A stretch of DNA of 64,000 nucleotides, taken from the NCBI GenBank assembly GCA_958295925.1, contig CATQHL010000001.1, positions 1,129,931-1,193,930 of the forward strand. The letters are read 5' to 3'. Both the position numbers and the translations under genes were made by a program. Of the stretch, positions 1-8,549 are shown piece by piece (the first letter of the stretch is position 1; every line of letters begins with the position of its first letter). Under the pieces are notes generated by a model, which worked only from the letters and a program-made list of their open reading frames with translations, ran no database searches and was not told the DNA's origin. The stretch comes from an uncultured Acidimicrobiales bacterium. GTDB taxonomy: Bacteria; Actinomycetota; Acidimicrobiia; Acidimicrobiales; CATQHL01.

Positions 1-285
1 CCCACCCGTCCTATGTAGAAGGTCTCGCCGGAAGCCTCCGTATCGATTCGCCCAAAGCAGAGAGAGCGGTTGCCCAGATCAAGCTCGGCCAACCGCTGGA
101 ATACCTTGTGCTCCATGACGTCTCGCTCGTATCTTGCGGCTTGAGTGCCGCCGGGGCCTTGGGGGACTTCCTCCCAATAGCCGCGAACCCGCCTTCGGGC
201 AGACTCCAGGCAGTCGTGGGCACGATCTATGTATGCCTGTTCGTACTGAATCTCGGATGTCTTCAACTCGCCCTCGCCCACCATA
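1..285 (-). CDS. helD: HelD-type UvrD-like helicase, N-terminal fragment (runs off left edge)
   Basis: This partial gene reads leftward and leaves the window, so it is absent from the ORF track. About 95 residues are visible. They begin with an acidic helical segment (ELKTSEIQYEQAYIDRA) and reach 'LCFGRIDTEASGETFYIGR', which matches the N-terminal region of actinobacterial HelD/HelR proteins. These are SF1 helicase-like ATPases that bind RNA polymerase and recycle stalled complexes. The ATPase motifs are outside the window, so function rests on the N-terminus only. I placed the start at the ATG at 285. A TTG lies two codons upstream, and no clear Shine-Dalgarno precedes either. The gene is divergent from hemE with about 70 bp between. 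Confidence 0.7.
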
Positions 286-358
286 TGCAAGTTCACTATT
301 CTATTCTCAGCTTGAAGGCTGACGAATAGGCCAGAGAGCCTCAGGTAAGGTTTTTGGC

Positions 359-1402
359 GTGCCGGCCGACTCCTTCCTGAGAGCCTGTCGGCTTGAACCA
401 GTAGAGAGGGTTCCGATCTGGTTCATGCGTCAGGCGGGCAGGTCGCTTCCCGAGTACCACGCCACACGGGGGGAAAGCACCCTGCTTGATGCGGTGGCGC
501 ACCCGGAAATGGCGGCTGAGCTGACTCTCCAGCCTGTCCGGCGTTACGGGGTGGACGCCGCGATCCTGTTTTCCGACATCATGGTGCCGCTTTGGGCCAT
601 CGGCTTCGGCGTGGACATCGTCCCGGGCGTCGGCCCGGTAGTGGAACGCGCCTTTCGAAGCCGAGCCGACCTGAAGCGGCTGCGCGGGCTGGAGCCGGAC
701 GACATCCCCTTCCTGGAGGAGACCGTGCAAGGAATCAAAAGTGAGTTGGACATCCCGCTCATTGGCTTCGGCGGAGCGCCCTTTACCTTGGCCGGCTACC
801 TCATAGAAGGTCGGCCTTCGACCCGTCTTCACATGACCAAGAAGCTGATGCTCACCTGCGAGGCTCTGTGGTTCAACCTGATGGACCGACTGGCCAGTTT
901 GGTGATCGCCTCGCTGGAGGCACAAGTGTCCGCAGGCGTGGACGCACTTCAAATCTTTGACAGCTGGGGCGGCGTCCTGGGGCCTGACCACTACCGCAGG
1001 TATGCGTTCCCTGCGCACCGGAGAGTGCTGGAGGCTGTGCGCGCAATGGGCGTGCCCTCCATCCTGTTCGGGCTCGGCGCAGGACACCTGCTCGAGCAGT
1101 TCGCAGAGATGGCCGACGTGGTGGGAATCGACTGGCGCATCCCGCTGGAAGAGGCCCGCAGAAAACTGGGGCCAGGCGTTGCGGTTCAGGGAAACCTTGA
1201 CCCGTCGGTCTGCCTTGCGCCCTGGGAAACAGTTGAACACTGCGCCAGAGCGATTATTCGCCAGAATGCCGCAAGGCGGGGCTTCATTTTTAATCTCGGG
1301 CACGGGGTCTTGCCCGAGACCGACCCTGCGAATCTGGAAAGGCTCGTGGAGTTCGTCCACAGAGAGACCGAAAATCCCGACCGGATGGAGGATGTCCGCT
1401 GA
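359..1402 (+). CDS. hemE: Uroporphyrinogen decarboxylase
   Basis: This cytosolic enzyme decarboxylates the four acetate side chains of uroporphyrinogen III to give coproporphyrinogen III. The 347-residue length is normal. The N-terminal signature 'FMRQAGRSLPEY' (canonical MRQAGRYLPEY) supplies the substrate-binding arginines, and 'ILFSDIMVP' holds the catalytic aspartate. 'GFGGAPFTLAGYL', 'GNLDPSV' and 'FNLGHGVLPETDP' are further family blocks. The start is GTG at 359, supported by AGGTAAGG about 9 bases upstream. The stop TGA overlaps the ATG of the next gene (TGATG), so hemE, hemY and lnt are probably co-translated. HemQ further along the window indicates that the product feeds the coproporphyrin-dependent route. 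Confidence 0.96.
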   Translation: MPADSFLRACRLEPVERVPIWFMRQAGRSLPEYHATRGESTLLDAVAHPEMAAELTLQPVRRYGVDAAILFSDIMVPLWAIGFGVDIVPGVGPVVERAFRSRADLKRLRGLEPDDIPFLEETVQGIKSELDIPLIGFGGAPFTLAGYLIEGRPSTRLHMTKKLMLTCEALWFNLMDRLASLVIASLEAQVSAGVDALQIFDSWGGVLGPDHYRRYAFPAHRRVLEAVRAMGVPSILFGLGAGHLLEQFAEMADVVGIDWRIPLEEARRKLGPGVAVQGNLDPSVCLAPWETVEHCARAIIRQNAARRGFIFNLGHGVLPETDPANLERLVEFVHRETENPDRMEDVR

Positions 1403-2781
1403 TGGCCGGCGGCCGTGGTCGGCGGATCTGCGTAGTAGGCGCCGGCATCGCCGGCTTGGCGGCCGGTTGGGAAGTCCGGGAGAAGGCCGATCTCACAATC
1501 TTGGAAAGCAGCCCTCAGGCAGGGGGGGCGATCAAGACGTCCAAGTGCTCTGGGGTCGCAATAGACGAAGCTGCCGACTCTTTTCTTTCACGTGATCGGG
1601 TGGCCTTGGACCTCTGCGAAGAGCTGGGGATTGGCCCGGACCTTGTTTCCCCTGCAACTGCAAGCGCCTCCGTGTACTTGGACGGGGAACTGAGACCTCT
1701 GCCGGCGTCGCAGTTTCTCGGAGTGCCCCTCAGGCCGAAGGAAGTGGACGAAGATCTGCTCTCATCCTTAGGGCGCTCTGCCTTGCTGGCCGACCTTGAG
1801 CGTGGGGAGGGACACGGCGAATCGGCGGACGAGGGCGATGTGAGCGTGGGCGAGCTTGTCCGATCGAGGCTGGGCGACGAAGTGGCAGAGCGCCTGGTGG
1901 GGCCTCTTGTAGACACGATAAGCGCAGGCGACTTCGACCTTCTCAGCGCGCAGGCCGTAACCCCGCTGCTAATGGCCGCGGCGCTGCGTGGGGGAAGCTT
2001 CATCCGCTCCCTCCGCCTGTCGGAAGGCAGAGGGACGGACTCCAGGGGGTTGACAGGGGGAATGGAGCGGCTCACCGAAACGCTTTCCCGTCGGCTCTCG
2101 GGAGTCATTAGCACGAACGAGATGGCCACGGAGATTCGGGTACGCAAAGTCGGCGGAAAGCCGAGGGTCTTCGGAGTCGAGACGGCCTCGGGATTGACTG
2201 CCTGCGACGCCGTGGTGCTATGCACAGGAGCAGAAGCAGGCAGCAGGCTGGTGAGAAAGTGGTCCACCTTCGCCGGGGATGCCATGAAGTCGATCAAGGC
2301 AGCCTCGGTTGCGCTTCTAACGCTTATGTACGATCCTGCGAAAATCCCGGCACTTCCCCAGGGCAGCGGATTCGTAGTACCGCGCTCCTCCGGGCTGACC
2401 ATCACCGCCTGTTCGCTGGCTTCGGCCAAGTGGCCACACCTCGGCTCTCAGTCAGTTGTGCTGCGGGCTAGTGTCGGCCGAAGCGACGACGACGCTGCGC
2501 TTTTGCCCGACGGCGTTCTTATCTCCGCCGTCCGAGCCGACCTCCAGACAACCCTTGGAATCGAGTCCCCTCCCGATGAGATGCGCATTTCCCGCTGGCC
2601 CAACGCATTCCACCAATACGAAGTAGGCCATCTTGCGCTTGTGGGGCGAATAGAGCAGGATCTCCGCGTGGCTGGCGTCTTTCCTGCGGGGTCGGCTTAC
2701 ATGGGAATCGGCATCGAATCCTGCATCAAGAACGGGCGCCAAGCCGCGGCCGACGCCCTTGAGTGGTGCGGAGGGGGATGA
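1402..2781 (+). CDS. hemY: Protoporphyrinogen/coproporphyrinogen III oxidase (HemY/CgoX type)
   Basis: This is an FAD-dependent oxidase of the amine-oxidase fold, 459 residues. The N-terminal dinucleotide-binding motif 'VVGAGIAGLAAGWE' is followed by the E of 'TILESS' and by 'GGAIKTSKCSGVAIDEAADSFLS', typical of HemY. The C-terminus has 'GVFPAGSAYMGIGIESCIKNGR', the second FAD-binding block. In Gram-positive bacteria HemY normally oxidises coproporphyrinogen III to coproporphyrin III, and the HemQ gene at 22 kb supports that reading here; this is inference from family knowledge. The start ATG overlaps the hemE stop, and the gene's own stop overlaps the lnt start as ATGA. Confidence 0.93.
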   Translation: MAGGRGRRICVVGAGIAGLAAGWEVREKADLTILESSPQAGGAIKTSKCSGVAIDEAADSFLSRDRVALDLCEELGIGPDLVSPATASASVYLDGELRPLPASQFLGVPLRPKEVDEDLLSSLGRSALLADLERGEGHGESADEGDVSVGELVRSRLGDEVAERLVGPLVDTISAGDFDLLSAQAVTPLLMAAALRGGSFIRSLRLSEGRGTDSRGLTGGMERLTETLSRRLSGVISTNEMATEIRVRKVGGKPRVFGVETASGLTACDAVVLCTGAEAGSRLVRKWSTFAGDAMKSIKAASVALLTLMYDPAKIPALPQGSGFVVPRSSGLTITACSLASAKWPHLGSQSVVLRASVGRSDDDAALLPDGVLISAVRADLQTTLGIESPPDEMRISRWPNAFHQYEVGHLALVGRIEQDLRVAGVFPAGSAYMGIGIESCIKNGRQAAADALEWCGGG

Positions 2782-4289
2782 GCAGAAAAACAGGCAGCCC
2801 TTCAACCCGCACACCCAAGGGCTGGAGGCAACGAACTGGAATTGCCGTGGGGTGCGCCGCGGCCGGCGCATTGATCTGCCTGTCGATGCCCCCCTGGGGG
2901 TTCTGGCCCCTGGCTTTCCTGGGGTTGGCAGCGCTCGACAGACTCCTCGACGGACAGAAGGTGACGGCCAGACTGATGCGAGGCTGGCTGGTGACTGGAG
3001 TCTGGCTCCTGGGATCCACCTTCTGGATGCTGGACCTTTCCGTCATCGGCTATTTCGCAGCCAACATCACCTATTCCTTCTTTTACGGGATTGCGTGCGC
3101 ACTCACACCAGGGCAGAGGCTGCGCCGGCTGGCTCTGCCTGGTTGGCTGGTGCTGGTCGGGTACCTGCGCTGGCGCTGGCCGTTTGGCGGGGTGCCGCTC
3201 GCAACGCTGGCGCAAAGCCAGTCCGATGCCCCGCTGGGGCAGGTTTCAAGAGTGCTGGGCCCGCTGCTGATCGTGGCGCTGGCAGGCGTAGCGGGCGTTG
3301 CGATCACAGCCCTCCTGCGACGTGCCTGGTTCAGCGCCTTGAGCGGGGCGGCGGTGATTGCCCTTGGTCTGCTGCTGTCCGTTGCCGCTCCCACCGGAGC
3401 CTCGGCCGCGCAGGCGGATGAGCCCCCAGGGACTATTCGAGCCGCACTGGTTCAAGGAGGCGGCCCTCAACGCACACGGGCGTCGAGTACCGATGAACGG
3501 GCAGTGTTTGATCGACATCTCGCAGCCACTGAAACCATCACAGAGCCGTTGGACGTGATCTTTTGGCCGGAAAACGTCGTGAACGTGGACGGAGCCCTCG
3601 ACGGAAGCAGCGAACTTGAAGAGCTGAAAGAAGTCGCCAAACTGCATCGCGCCTGGTTCTTCCCTGGAGTGGTGGAAGACGGCGCACCGAGGGAGTTTCT
3701 CAACTTTTCCGTCGCCATCTCACCCGATGGCGACGTCGTTGATCGCTACGACAAAGTGCGGCTCGTGCCCTTCGGGGAGTATGTGCCCCTGCGGGGGTTC
3801 ATAGAACGCTTCGCAGGAGACAACCTGCCCTACTCCGAGGCCCGGGCAGGGACGGGGGAAGCTGTTCTCAACACCGATCTTGGACGCTTCGGGATAATGA
3901 TCTCCTGGGAGGTCTTCTTCGAAGACAGGGCGCGTGACGCAGTGAAGGCCGGCGGCGAGGTGCTGTTCAACCCCACCAACGGCTCTTCTTACTGGCTGAC
4001 GATCGTGCAATCCCAACAGGTTGCCTCTTCACGCCTTCGTGCCATAGAGAGCGGCCGGTGGGTGCTGCAAGCTGCACCCACCGGATTCAGCGCCGTGGTA
4101 AATCCCGCGGGCAGGGTCTTGGCGCGCACCGACGTCAGCGAACAGGCCGTGCTGTTCGCTGACGTCGAGCCCCGCTCAGGAATGACCTGGGCTGCCAGGG
4201 CAGGGCCGCTGCCCATGCTCGCACTCGCCGCCGCAGCAGTGTGCGCACCGGCGTTCTCGGCTATCAGAACAAGGCGCCTCAACAAGTAG
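2778..4289 (+). CDS. lnt: Apolipoprotein N-acyltransferase-like protein with Ser in place of the catalytic Cys
   Basis: Lnt N-acylates the lipid-modified cysteine of lipoproteins in the membrane. The 503-residue protein has several N-terminal membrane segments, a C-terminal nitrilase-fold domain (about 215-460) and a last hydrophobic segment. Two members of the Glu-Lys-Cys triad are visible: Glu265 in 'FWPENVV' and Lys326 in 'YDKVRLVPFGEY'. The third position, normally I-C-Y-E, reads 'MISWEVFFEDR', which places Ser376 where the nucleophilic Cys should be. Spacings match E. coli Lnt, so this is a substitution and not a misalignment. I chose ATG 2778, which overlaps the hemY stop as ATGA. The ORF-track GTG at 2763 lacks a better ribosome site. 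Activity with serine is uncertain. Confidence 0.85.
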   Translation: MSRKTGSPSTRTPKGWRQRTGIAVGCAAAGALICLSMPPWGFWPLAFLGLAALDRLLDGQKVTARLMRGWLVTGVWLLGSTFWMLDLSVIGYFAANITYSFFYGIACALTPGQRLRRLALPGWLVLVGYLRWRWPFGGVPLATLAQSQSDAPLGQVSRVLGPLLIVALAGVAGVAITALLRRAWFSALSGAAVIALGLLLSVAAPTGASAAQADEPPGTIRAALVQGGGPQRTRASSTDERAVFDRHLAATETITEPLDVIFWPENVVNVDGALDGSSELEELKEVAKLHRAWFFPGVVEDGAPREFLNFSVAISPDGDVVDRYDKVRLVPFGEYVPLRGFIERFAGDNLPYSEARAGTGEAVLNTDLGRFGIMISWEVFFEDRARDAVKAGGEVLFNPTNGSSYWLTIVQSQQVASSRLRAIESGRWVLQAAPTGFSAVVNPAGRVLARTDVSEQAVLFADVEPRSGMTWAARAGPLPMLALAAAAVCAPAFSAIRTRRLNK

Positions 4290-4349
4290 AATGGCACCCG
4301 ATCAACTCGTGTCCACGCCTCGCAGACGCCTAAAGAGCAGGGATCCTTC

Positions 4350-5660
4350 GTGAGCCTCGCGGACTCCGCGGCGCTGGGGAGCCTGGAGGGATCGCCTCCT
4401 TTGAACGCTCCCCTACGCATAGCCCTTCTCACCTACCGCGGCAAGCCGCACTGCGGCGGCCAAGGGGTGTATGTGCGCGAATTGAGCAAGGAGGTCGCCC
4501 GACTGGGGCACCACGTTGAGGTTTACTCCGGCCAGCCCTACCCCGATCTAGTCGACGGCATTCGATTGCACAGGCTGCCCAGCCTTGACATTTTCAACGA
4601 CCACTTCCCCGGGCGGGTGCCGGGCTTCTGGGAGGTCAACACCCTGGCCGACTGGCTGGAGGTCAGCACCTACAGCCTGGGGGCGTTCCCGGAGCCGCTG
4701 GCCTTCAGCGTCCGCGCCTGGCAGGCCCTGCGTCACAGGAGGGACTTCGACATAATCCACGACAACCAGAGCCTGGGCTACGGACTGCTGGGGATGATGC
4801 GCGACGGCATGAGGGTGATGGCGACCATTCACCATCCCATCACAGTCGACCGCCGCCTGGAGATGGCCGCTGCGGAGGGCTATTCAGAGCGCTACGCCAA
4901 GGGCCGCTGGTATTCGTTCGTCAAGATGCAGACCAGGGTCGCTAGGAGGCTGCCCCGCATTCTTACCGTCTCGCAGGCTTCCAAGGCCGACATTCAACGT
5001 GACCACGGTGTTCAGAGCAGGCGGATTTCTGTGGTGCCGGTTGGGGTAGACCCGAAGGTCTTCCGTCCTCTCCCGGAGTTTCCCCGCGAACGAGGTCTGA
5101 TAGTCACCACGGCCTCGGCCGACGCTGCGATGAAGGGACTTCCGGTGCTGCTGGAAGCGGTGGGCAGACTCCTCTCCCGCAGGGAGATTCGTCTGGTGGT
5201 GATCGGCAAGTGTCGCCCCGCAGGCCCCACCGACCGTTTCCTCAGGCAAGCCGGGATGGGGGATTCGGTGAAGTTCGTATCCGATCTCAGCCAAGGTGAG
5301 ATCGTAAGTCTTTATGCAAAGGCCGCCGTGGTGGTAGTGCCTTCGCTCTACGAAGGGTTCTCACTTCCCGCAATCGAGGCCATGAGTTGCGCGGCTCCCC
5401 TGGTTGTCAGCAGCGGAGGCGCCTTGCCGGAGGTGGTAGGAGCGGACGGGGCTGCGCTGTTCGCGCAGCCCGGCAACCACCTTCAGCTAGCGGCCGCCAT
5501 TGAAAAGGTGCTGGATTCAGACGACCTGGCGCGGCAACTGGGCGACAGGGGAAGGCTCAGGGTTCTGGCCAACTGGAGTTGGCGCCGAACCGCTGAGCGC
5601 ACTCTGGCGCAATACCGGTCTGTGTGCCGAGCCCCTTCCGTCGCCGGCGCTATTCGGTGA
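4350..5660 (+). CDS. Glycosyltransferase family 4 protein
   Basis: This is a GT-B fold glycosyltransferase of 436 residues. The N-terminal domain has 'GGQGVYVRELSKEVARLGHHVEVYSG', the usual acceptor-side glycine-rich loop. The C-terminal Glycos_transf_1 domain has 'VVPVGVDPKVFRP' and the nucleotide-sugar-binding 'PSLYEGFSLPAIEAMSC', which contains the retaining-type E-x7-E pattern. No membrane segment is evident, so it should work at the cytosolic face on a lipid- or glycan-linked acceptor, which cannot be identified from sequence. It starts at GTG 4350 behind an AGCAGGGA-like site. A methyltransferase and a toroid protein follow almost without gap, so the three probably act in one pathway. 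Confidence 0.88.
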   Translation: MSLADSAALGSLEGSPPLNAPLRIALLTYRGKPHCGGQGVYVRELSKEVARLGHHVEVYSGQPYPDLVDGIRLHRLPSLDIFNDHFPGRVPGFWEVNTLADWLEVSTYSLGAFPEPLAFSVRAWQALRHRRDFDIIHDNQSLGYGLLGMMRDGMRVMATIHHPITVDRRLEMAAAEGYSERYAKGRWYSFVKMQTRVARRLPRILTVSQASKADIQRDHGVQSRRISVVPVGVDPKVFRPLPEFPRERGLIVTTASADAAMKGLPVLLEAVGRLLSRREIRLVVIGKCRPAGPTDRFLRQAGMGDSVKFVSDLSQGEIVSLYAKAAVVVVPSLYEGFSLPAIEAMSCAAPLVVSSGGALPEVVGADGAALFAQPGNHLQLAAAIEKVLDSDDLARQLGDRGRLRVLANWSWRRTAERTLAQYRSVCRAPSVAGAIR

Positions 5661-5663
5661 GCT

Positions 5664-6428
5664 GTGGAGACAATCCGCTTTGAGCGGCTCAGGCCTCACG
5701 AAGGGGCCATCATTCTTGACGTCGGCTGTGGCGGGGGGCGCCACGCCTACGGTGCGCTGCGACGAGGGGCCTCGGTGGTGGCTTGCGACACGGACCGCTC
5801 CAGCCTCTCCGCTGTAAAATCTCTGATGACAGCCATGGCCGAGGGTGGAGAAGCCCCGCCCGATGCGCTGGCGACAGTGGTCTGCTGCGATGTCCGCCGC
5901 CTTCCCTTCGCCGACAGCTCGTACCAGGCTGTCGTCGCCTCCGAGGTTCTTGAGCACATCCCCGACGAGGGAGACGCCGTGGCCGAGTTTGCGCGCGTGC
6001 TTGCCGACGGCGGAACGTTGGCCGTGAGCGTGCCCTCCTGGTTGCCGGAGAAGCTCTGCTGGCTGTTGTCCAACGACTACCACGCCCCAGCTCAGCCTGG
6101 GGGCCACCTTCGCATCTACACCCGTTCCTCCCTCAGGGAGCTCCTGGCCTCCAGCGGCTTGAAGCCGTCGAAGCAGCACCGGGCGCACGCCTTGCACTCG
6201 CCCTACTGGTGGCTGCGATGCGCCGTCGGACCCAACAACGACAGGAATCCGCTGGTCAAGGCGTACCATCGGCTGCTTTGCTGGGAAATCACCCGAAAGC
6301 CATCCTCGCTTCGCCTTCTAGAGAGGATTCTCTCCCCGATGATTGGAAAGAGTCTCGTGCTCTACGCAGATCTCGAAGAGGGGGGTGGGACAACCTCGGG
6401 CGACGCGGGCGGGTTCGCGCAAAGATGA
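5664..6428 (+). CDS. Class I SAM-dependent methyltransferase
   Basis: A 254-residue Rossmann methyltransferase. Motif I is 'ILDVGCGGGRHAYGALRRG', followed by the acidic residue of motif II in 'VVACDTD'. 'VVCCDVRRLPFADSSYQAVVASEVLEHIPDE' gives motifs III and IV of the Methyltransf_11 type. The start is GTG 5664, three bases after the glycosyltransferase stop. The stop overlaps the ATG of the next gene (ATGA), so the set is translationally coupled. The substrate is unknown; the setting suggests a sugar or polyprenyl-linked intermediate. It is not closely similar to the second methyltransferase at 7445-8071. Confidence 0.88.
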   Translation: METIRFERLRPHEGAIILDVGCGGGRHAYGALRRGASVVACDTDRSSLSAVKSLMTAMAEGGEAPPDALATVVCCDVRRLPFADSSYQAVVASEVLEHIPDEGDAVAEFARVLADGGTLAVSVPSWLPEKLCWLLSNDYHAPAQPGGHLRIYTRSSLRELLASSGLKPSKQHRAHALHSPYWWLRCAVGPNNDRNPLVKAYHRLLCWEITRKPSSLRLLERILSPMIGKSLVLYADLEEGGGTTSGDAGGFAQR

Positions 6429-7468
6429 CTGGTCGCCGCCCGCTCCTGCGTGAAGTCCCCGGACTGCTCTCTGCCGAGGAGATCGGAGCGACCAGCGAGA
6501 GCATCCTCAAGTGTCAGCTGCCATCAGGCCTCATCCTGTGGTTCCAGGGAGGGCACGCCGACCCCTGGAACCATGTCGAATGCGCAATGGCCCTCGACGT
6601 GACAGGTCACAGGTCGGCAGCCGAGAGGGCATATGAATTTCTGGCGAAGAACCAGCTTCCTGGCGGAGGATGGCACCGCTATTACACCGCCTGCGGGGTG
6701 GAGGAGCGCGTGCAGGACGCCAACTGCGCCGCCCACATATCCCAGGGTCTCTGGCAGCACTATCTGCTTGGCCAAGACCTCGGTTTTCTGAAAGCGTTTT
6801 GGCCGGTGCTAAAGCGGGCCATGGGGTTCGTGCTGAATCTTCAGCGCCCGGGCGGTGAGGTGATCTGGGCGAGGCACGCCGACGGTGTGCCCTGGACTTT
6901 CGCGCTGCTCGCCAGCTCCTCCTCGATCTACTCCAGCCTGCTTGCGGCCGTTGCAATTGCAGAGACCTTGGAGCGGCCATGCCACAAATGGCGACTTGGC
7001 GCGGAACGACTGAAAGAAGCCATCTGCCTGCGCCCTAAAGCTTTTTCGCCCCGGGACCGCTGGGCCATGGACTGGTACTACCCGGTGCTCTGCGGAGCTG
7101 TGAACGGCTCGCAGGCTCGCAGGCGCATGCTTGAGGGGGCAGAGTCCTTCGTAATTGAAGGGTGGGGTATTAGATGCGTGTCGGACAAGAACTGGGTTAC
7201 TCCCGCTGAGACCGCCGAGGCTGCGATGGCGTTTCTGAAGACAGGGATGGCCGATGAGGCCTTTCACCTTCTGAAGTGGTCTCAGCGCCTGCGCGACTCA
7301 CAGGGTCGCTACTGGACGGGCATCACGCTGCCAGACAAAGTCCACTTCCCGGCTGATGAGAAGGCCACTTACTCGGCGGCTGCTCAACTTCTCGCAGCGC
7401 ATCTCCTCGTCTCTGCCGACGAGCACTCAGAGGCTGCGGTTGTTTCAGGAGCAGGCGCCTCGGCGTAG
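6425..7468 (+). CDS. Alpha/alpha-toroid protein, prenyltransferase/squalene-cyclase-like
   Basis: A 347-residue protein made of repeating helical-hairpin units with conserved W, G and D/N positions, e.g. 'HADPWNHVECAMAL', 'LAKNQLPGGGWHRYYT', 'PWTFALLASSSSIYSSL' and 'YWTGITLPDKVHFPADEK'. That pattern is typical of the alpha/alpha toroid found in terpenoid cyclases, prenyltransferase beta subunits and six-hairpin glycosidases. I see no DxDD or QW motif that would fix a cyclase. Glycan hydrolysis, glycan binding or lipid binding are equally possible. The true start is ATG 6425, overlapping the methyltransferase stop; the ORF-track start at 6209 lies inside the upstream gene. The 3' end overlaps the convergent methyltransferase by 24 bp. 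Confidence 0.75.
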   Translation: MTGRRPLLREVPGLLSAEEIGATSESILKCQLPSGLILWFQGGHADPWNHVECAMALDVTGHRSAAERAYEFLAKNQLPGGGWHRYYTACGVEERVQDANCAAHISQGLWQHYLLGQDLGFLKAFWPVLKRAMGFVLNLQRPGGEVIWARHADGVPWTFALLASSSSIYSSLLAAVAIAETLERPCHKWRLGAERLKEAICLRPKAFSPRDRWAMDWYYPVLCGAVNGSQARRRMLEGAESFVIEGWGIRCVSDKNWVTPAETAEAAMAFLKTGMADEAFHLLKWSQRLRDSQGRYWTGITLPDKVHFPADEKATYSAAAQLLAAHLLVSADEHSEAAVVSGAGASA

Positions 7469-8071
7469 AACTCGCAGCGAGCCGATTTCGCCCACTTCAA
7501 CAAACACTCCCGAGGCCAGGGCGCGGCAGTAGATCTCATAGGGAGGTCTTCCACCATCGGCCGGGTCGGGGAACACGTCGTGGATCACCAGCAGTCCGTC
7601 GTTCACCACGTGAGGCACCCAGTTTTCGTAATCGGCGTGGGCCGCCGCGACGGAGTGCCCGCCATCGATGAACAGGAGCGCCAAAGGTGTACGCCAGACG
7701 GCCCCTATCCTCGCAGAGTCCCCGACCACCGCCACCACTGAGCCCTCCAGTCCGGCTTCGAAGACGTTGAGGCGAAAATGCGGAAGGGTGTCCAGAATGC
7801 CCGTGCGCACATCGATGAGTGCGGAATCGTGCCACTGCCAGCCTGGCTGATTCTCCTCTGAGCCTCTGTGATGATCGACCGAAAACAGCAGAACCCCTCG
7901 TTCGGCCGCCGCCTGCCCCAGAAACAGGGCCGAACGGCCACAGTATCCCCCGATTTCCAGGAAAGGACCGCCGTCCGGGGCTCCACTAGCAGCCTCGTAG
8001 AGCGCCAGGCCCTCGGAAATGGGCATGAATCCTTTTGCCGCGGATGCCCGCTTCAGCGCCTCAGCGTCCAT
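7445..8071 (-). CDS. Class I SAM-dependent methyltransferase (Methyltransf_24 type)
   Basis: A 208-residue methyltransferase. 'FLEIGGYCGRSALFLGQAAAERG' is motif I and 'LLFSVDHHRGSEEN' carries the acidic motif II. 'PLALLFIDGGHSVAAAHADYENW' is the characteristic D-G-x-H block of the Methyltransf_24 group, and 'DGLLVIHDVFPDP' follows. The start I prefer is ATG 8071, which overlaps the end of the GtrA gene by 11 bp; upstream codons in the ORF-track version lie inside gtrA. Its position facing the glycosyltransferase/toroid set suggests a shared role in surface glycan modification. That is context only, and the substrate is unknown. Confidence 0.82.
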   Translation of the reverse strand: MDAEALKRASAAKGFMPISEGLALYEAASGAPDGGPFLEIGGYCGRSALFLGQAAAERGVLLFSVDHHRGSEENQPGWQWHDSALIDVRTGILDTLPHFRLNVFEAGLEGSVVAVVGDSARIGAVWRTPLALLFIDGGHSVAAAHADYENWVPHVVNDGLLVIHDVFPDPADGGRPPYEIYCRALASGVFVEVGEIGSLRVLRRGACS

Positions 8072-8549
8072 CGACCCGTCGACGCAAGCATTGAAAGAGC
8101 GGCCGAACCCTTCCAAAGATGAAGTGCTCAAGGATGAGGAACTTGAAGATCCAAAGCGACAAATAAGAGAGCACGTTGGCCACAATCGGAACCCAGGAAC
8201 CTCCCCACCGTGCCGATGCTGCGTTCACCATGAGGGTCGAAAGCACCATTCCAGCAAGAGTCATAGCCCAAAAGGGGATGACCTCCCCAAACATGTGGTT
8301 GCGCCCGGTCTTGTTCCAGACCCAGTAGCGGTTTAGCACGTATGCCGGCACGGCGCCGACGTTCACTGCCAGGAGGTTTGCCCTCCACTCCTCCCAGCCC
8401 GCCCAGTTGTCCAGGGCATACAGCAGAAAAAGGGAGATCAGGGAAACCACCGCAGAGACGAGCGCGTACCGGACAATCTTGTAGCTCCGGACAAGCCTTG
8501 CCGCCAACCCCGAGAGACGGCCGAGCATTGCCTGGGGGGGTGGGCTCAA
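8061..8549 (-). CDS. GtrA family membrane protein
   Basis: A 162-residue protein with four predicted membrane segments: 'YALVSAVVSLISLFLLYAL', 'LLAVNVGAVPAYVLNRYWVW', 'VIPFWAMTLAGMVLSTLMV' and 'IVANVLSYLSLWIFKFLIL'. The 'NRYWVW' motif after the second segment and 'FKFLILEHFIFG' near the end are GtrA hallmarks. Family members are thought to translocate polyprenyl-phosphate-linked sugars, or to assist in it. This fits the neighbouring glycosyltransferase and methyltransferases. The start is TTG 8549, overlapping the GNAT stop as TTGA; ATG 8528 is the alternative. Confidence 0.85.
   Translation of the reverse strand: MSPPPQAMLGRLSGLAARLVRSYKIVRYALVSAVVSLISLFLLYALDNWAGWEEWRANLLAVNVGAVPAYVLNRYWVWNKTGRNHMFGEVIPFWAMTLAGMVLSTLMVNAASARWGGSWVPIVANVLSYLSLWIFKFLILEHFIFGRVRPLFQCLRRRVDGR

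Noticed and set aside
341-1360. 339-aa minus-strand ORF opposite hemE
   Set aside because: Shadow of hemE with no recognisable domain.
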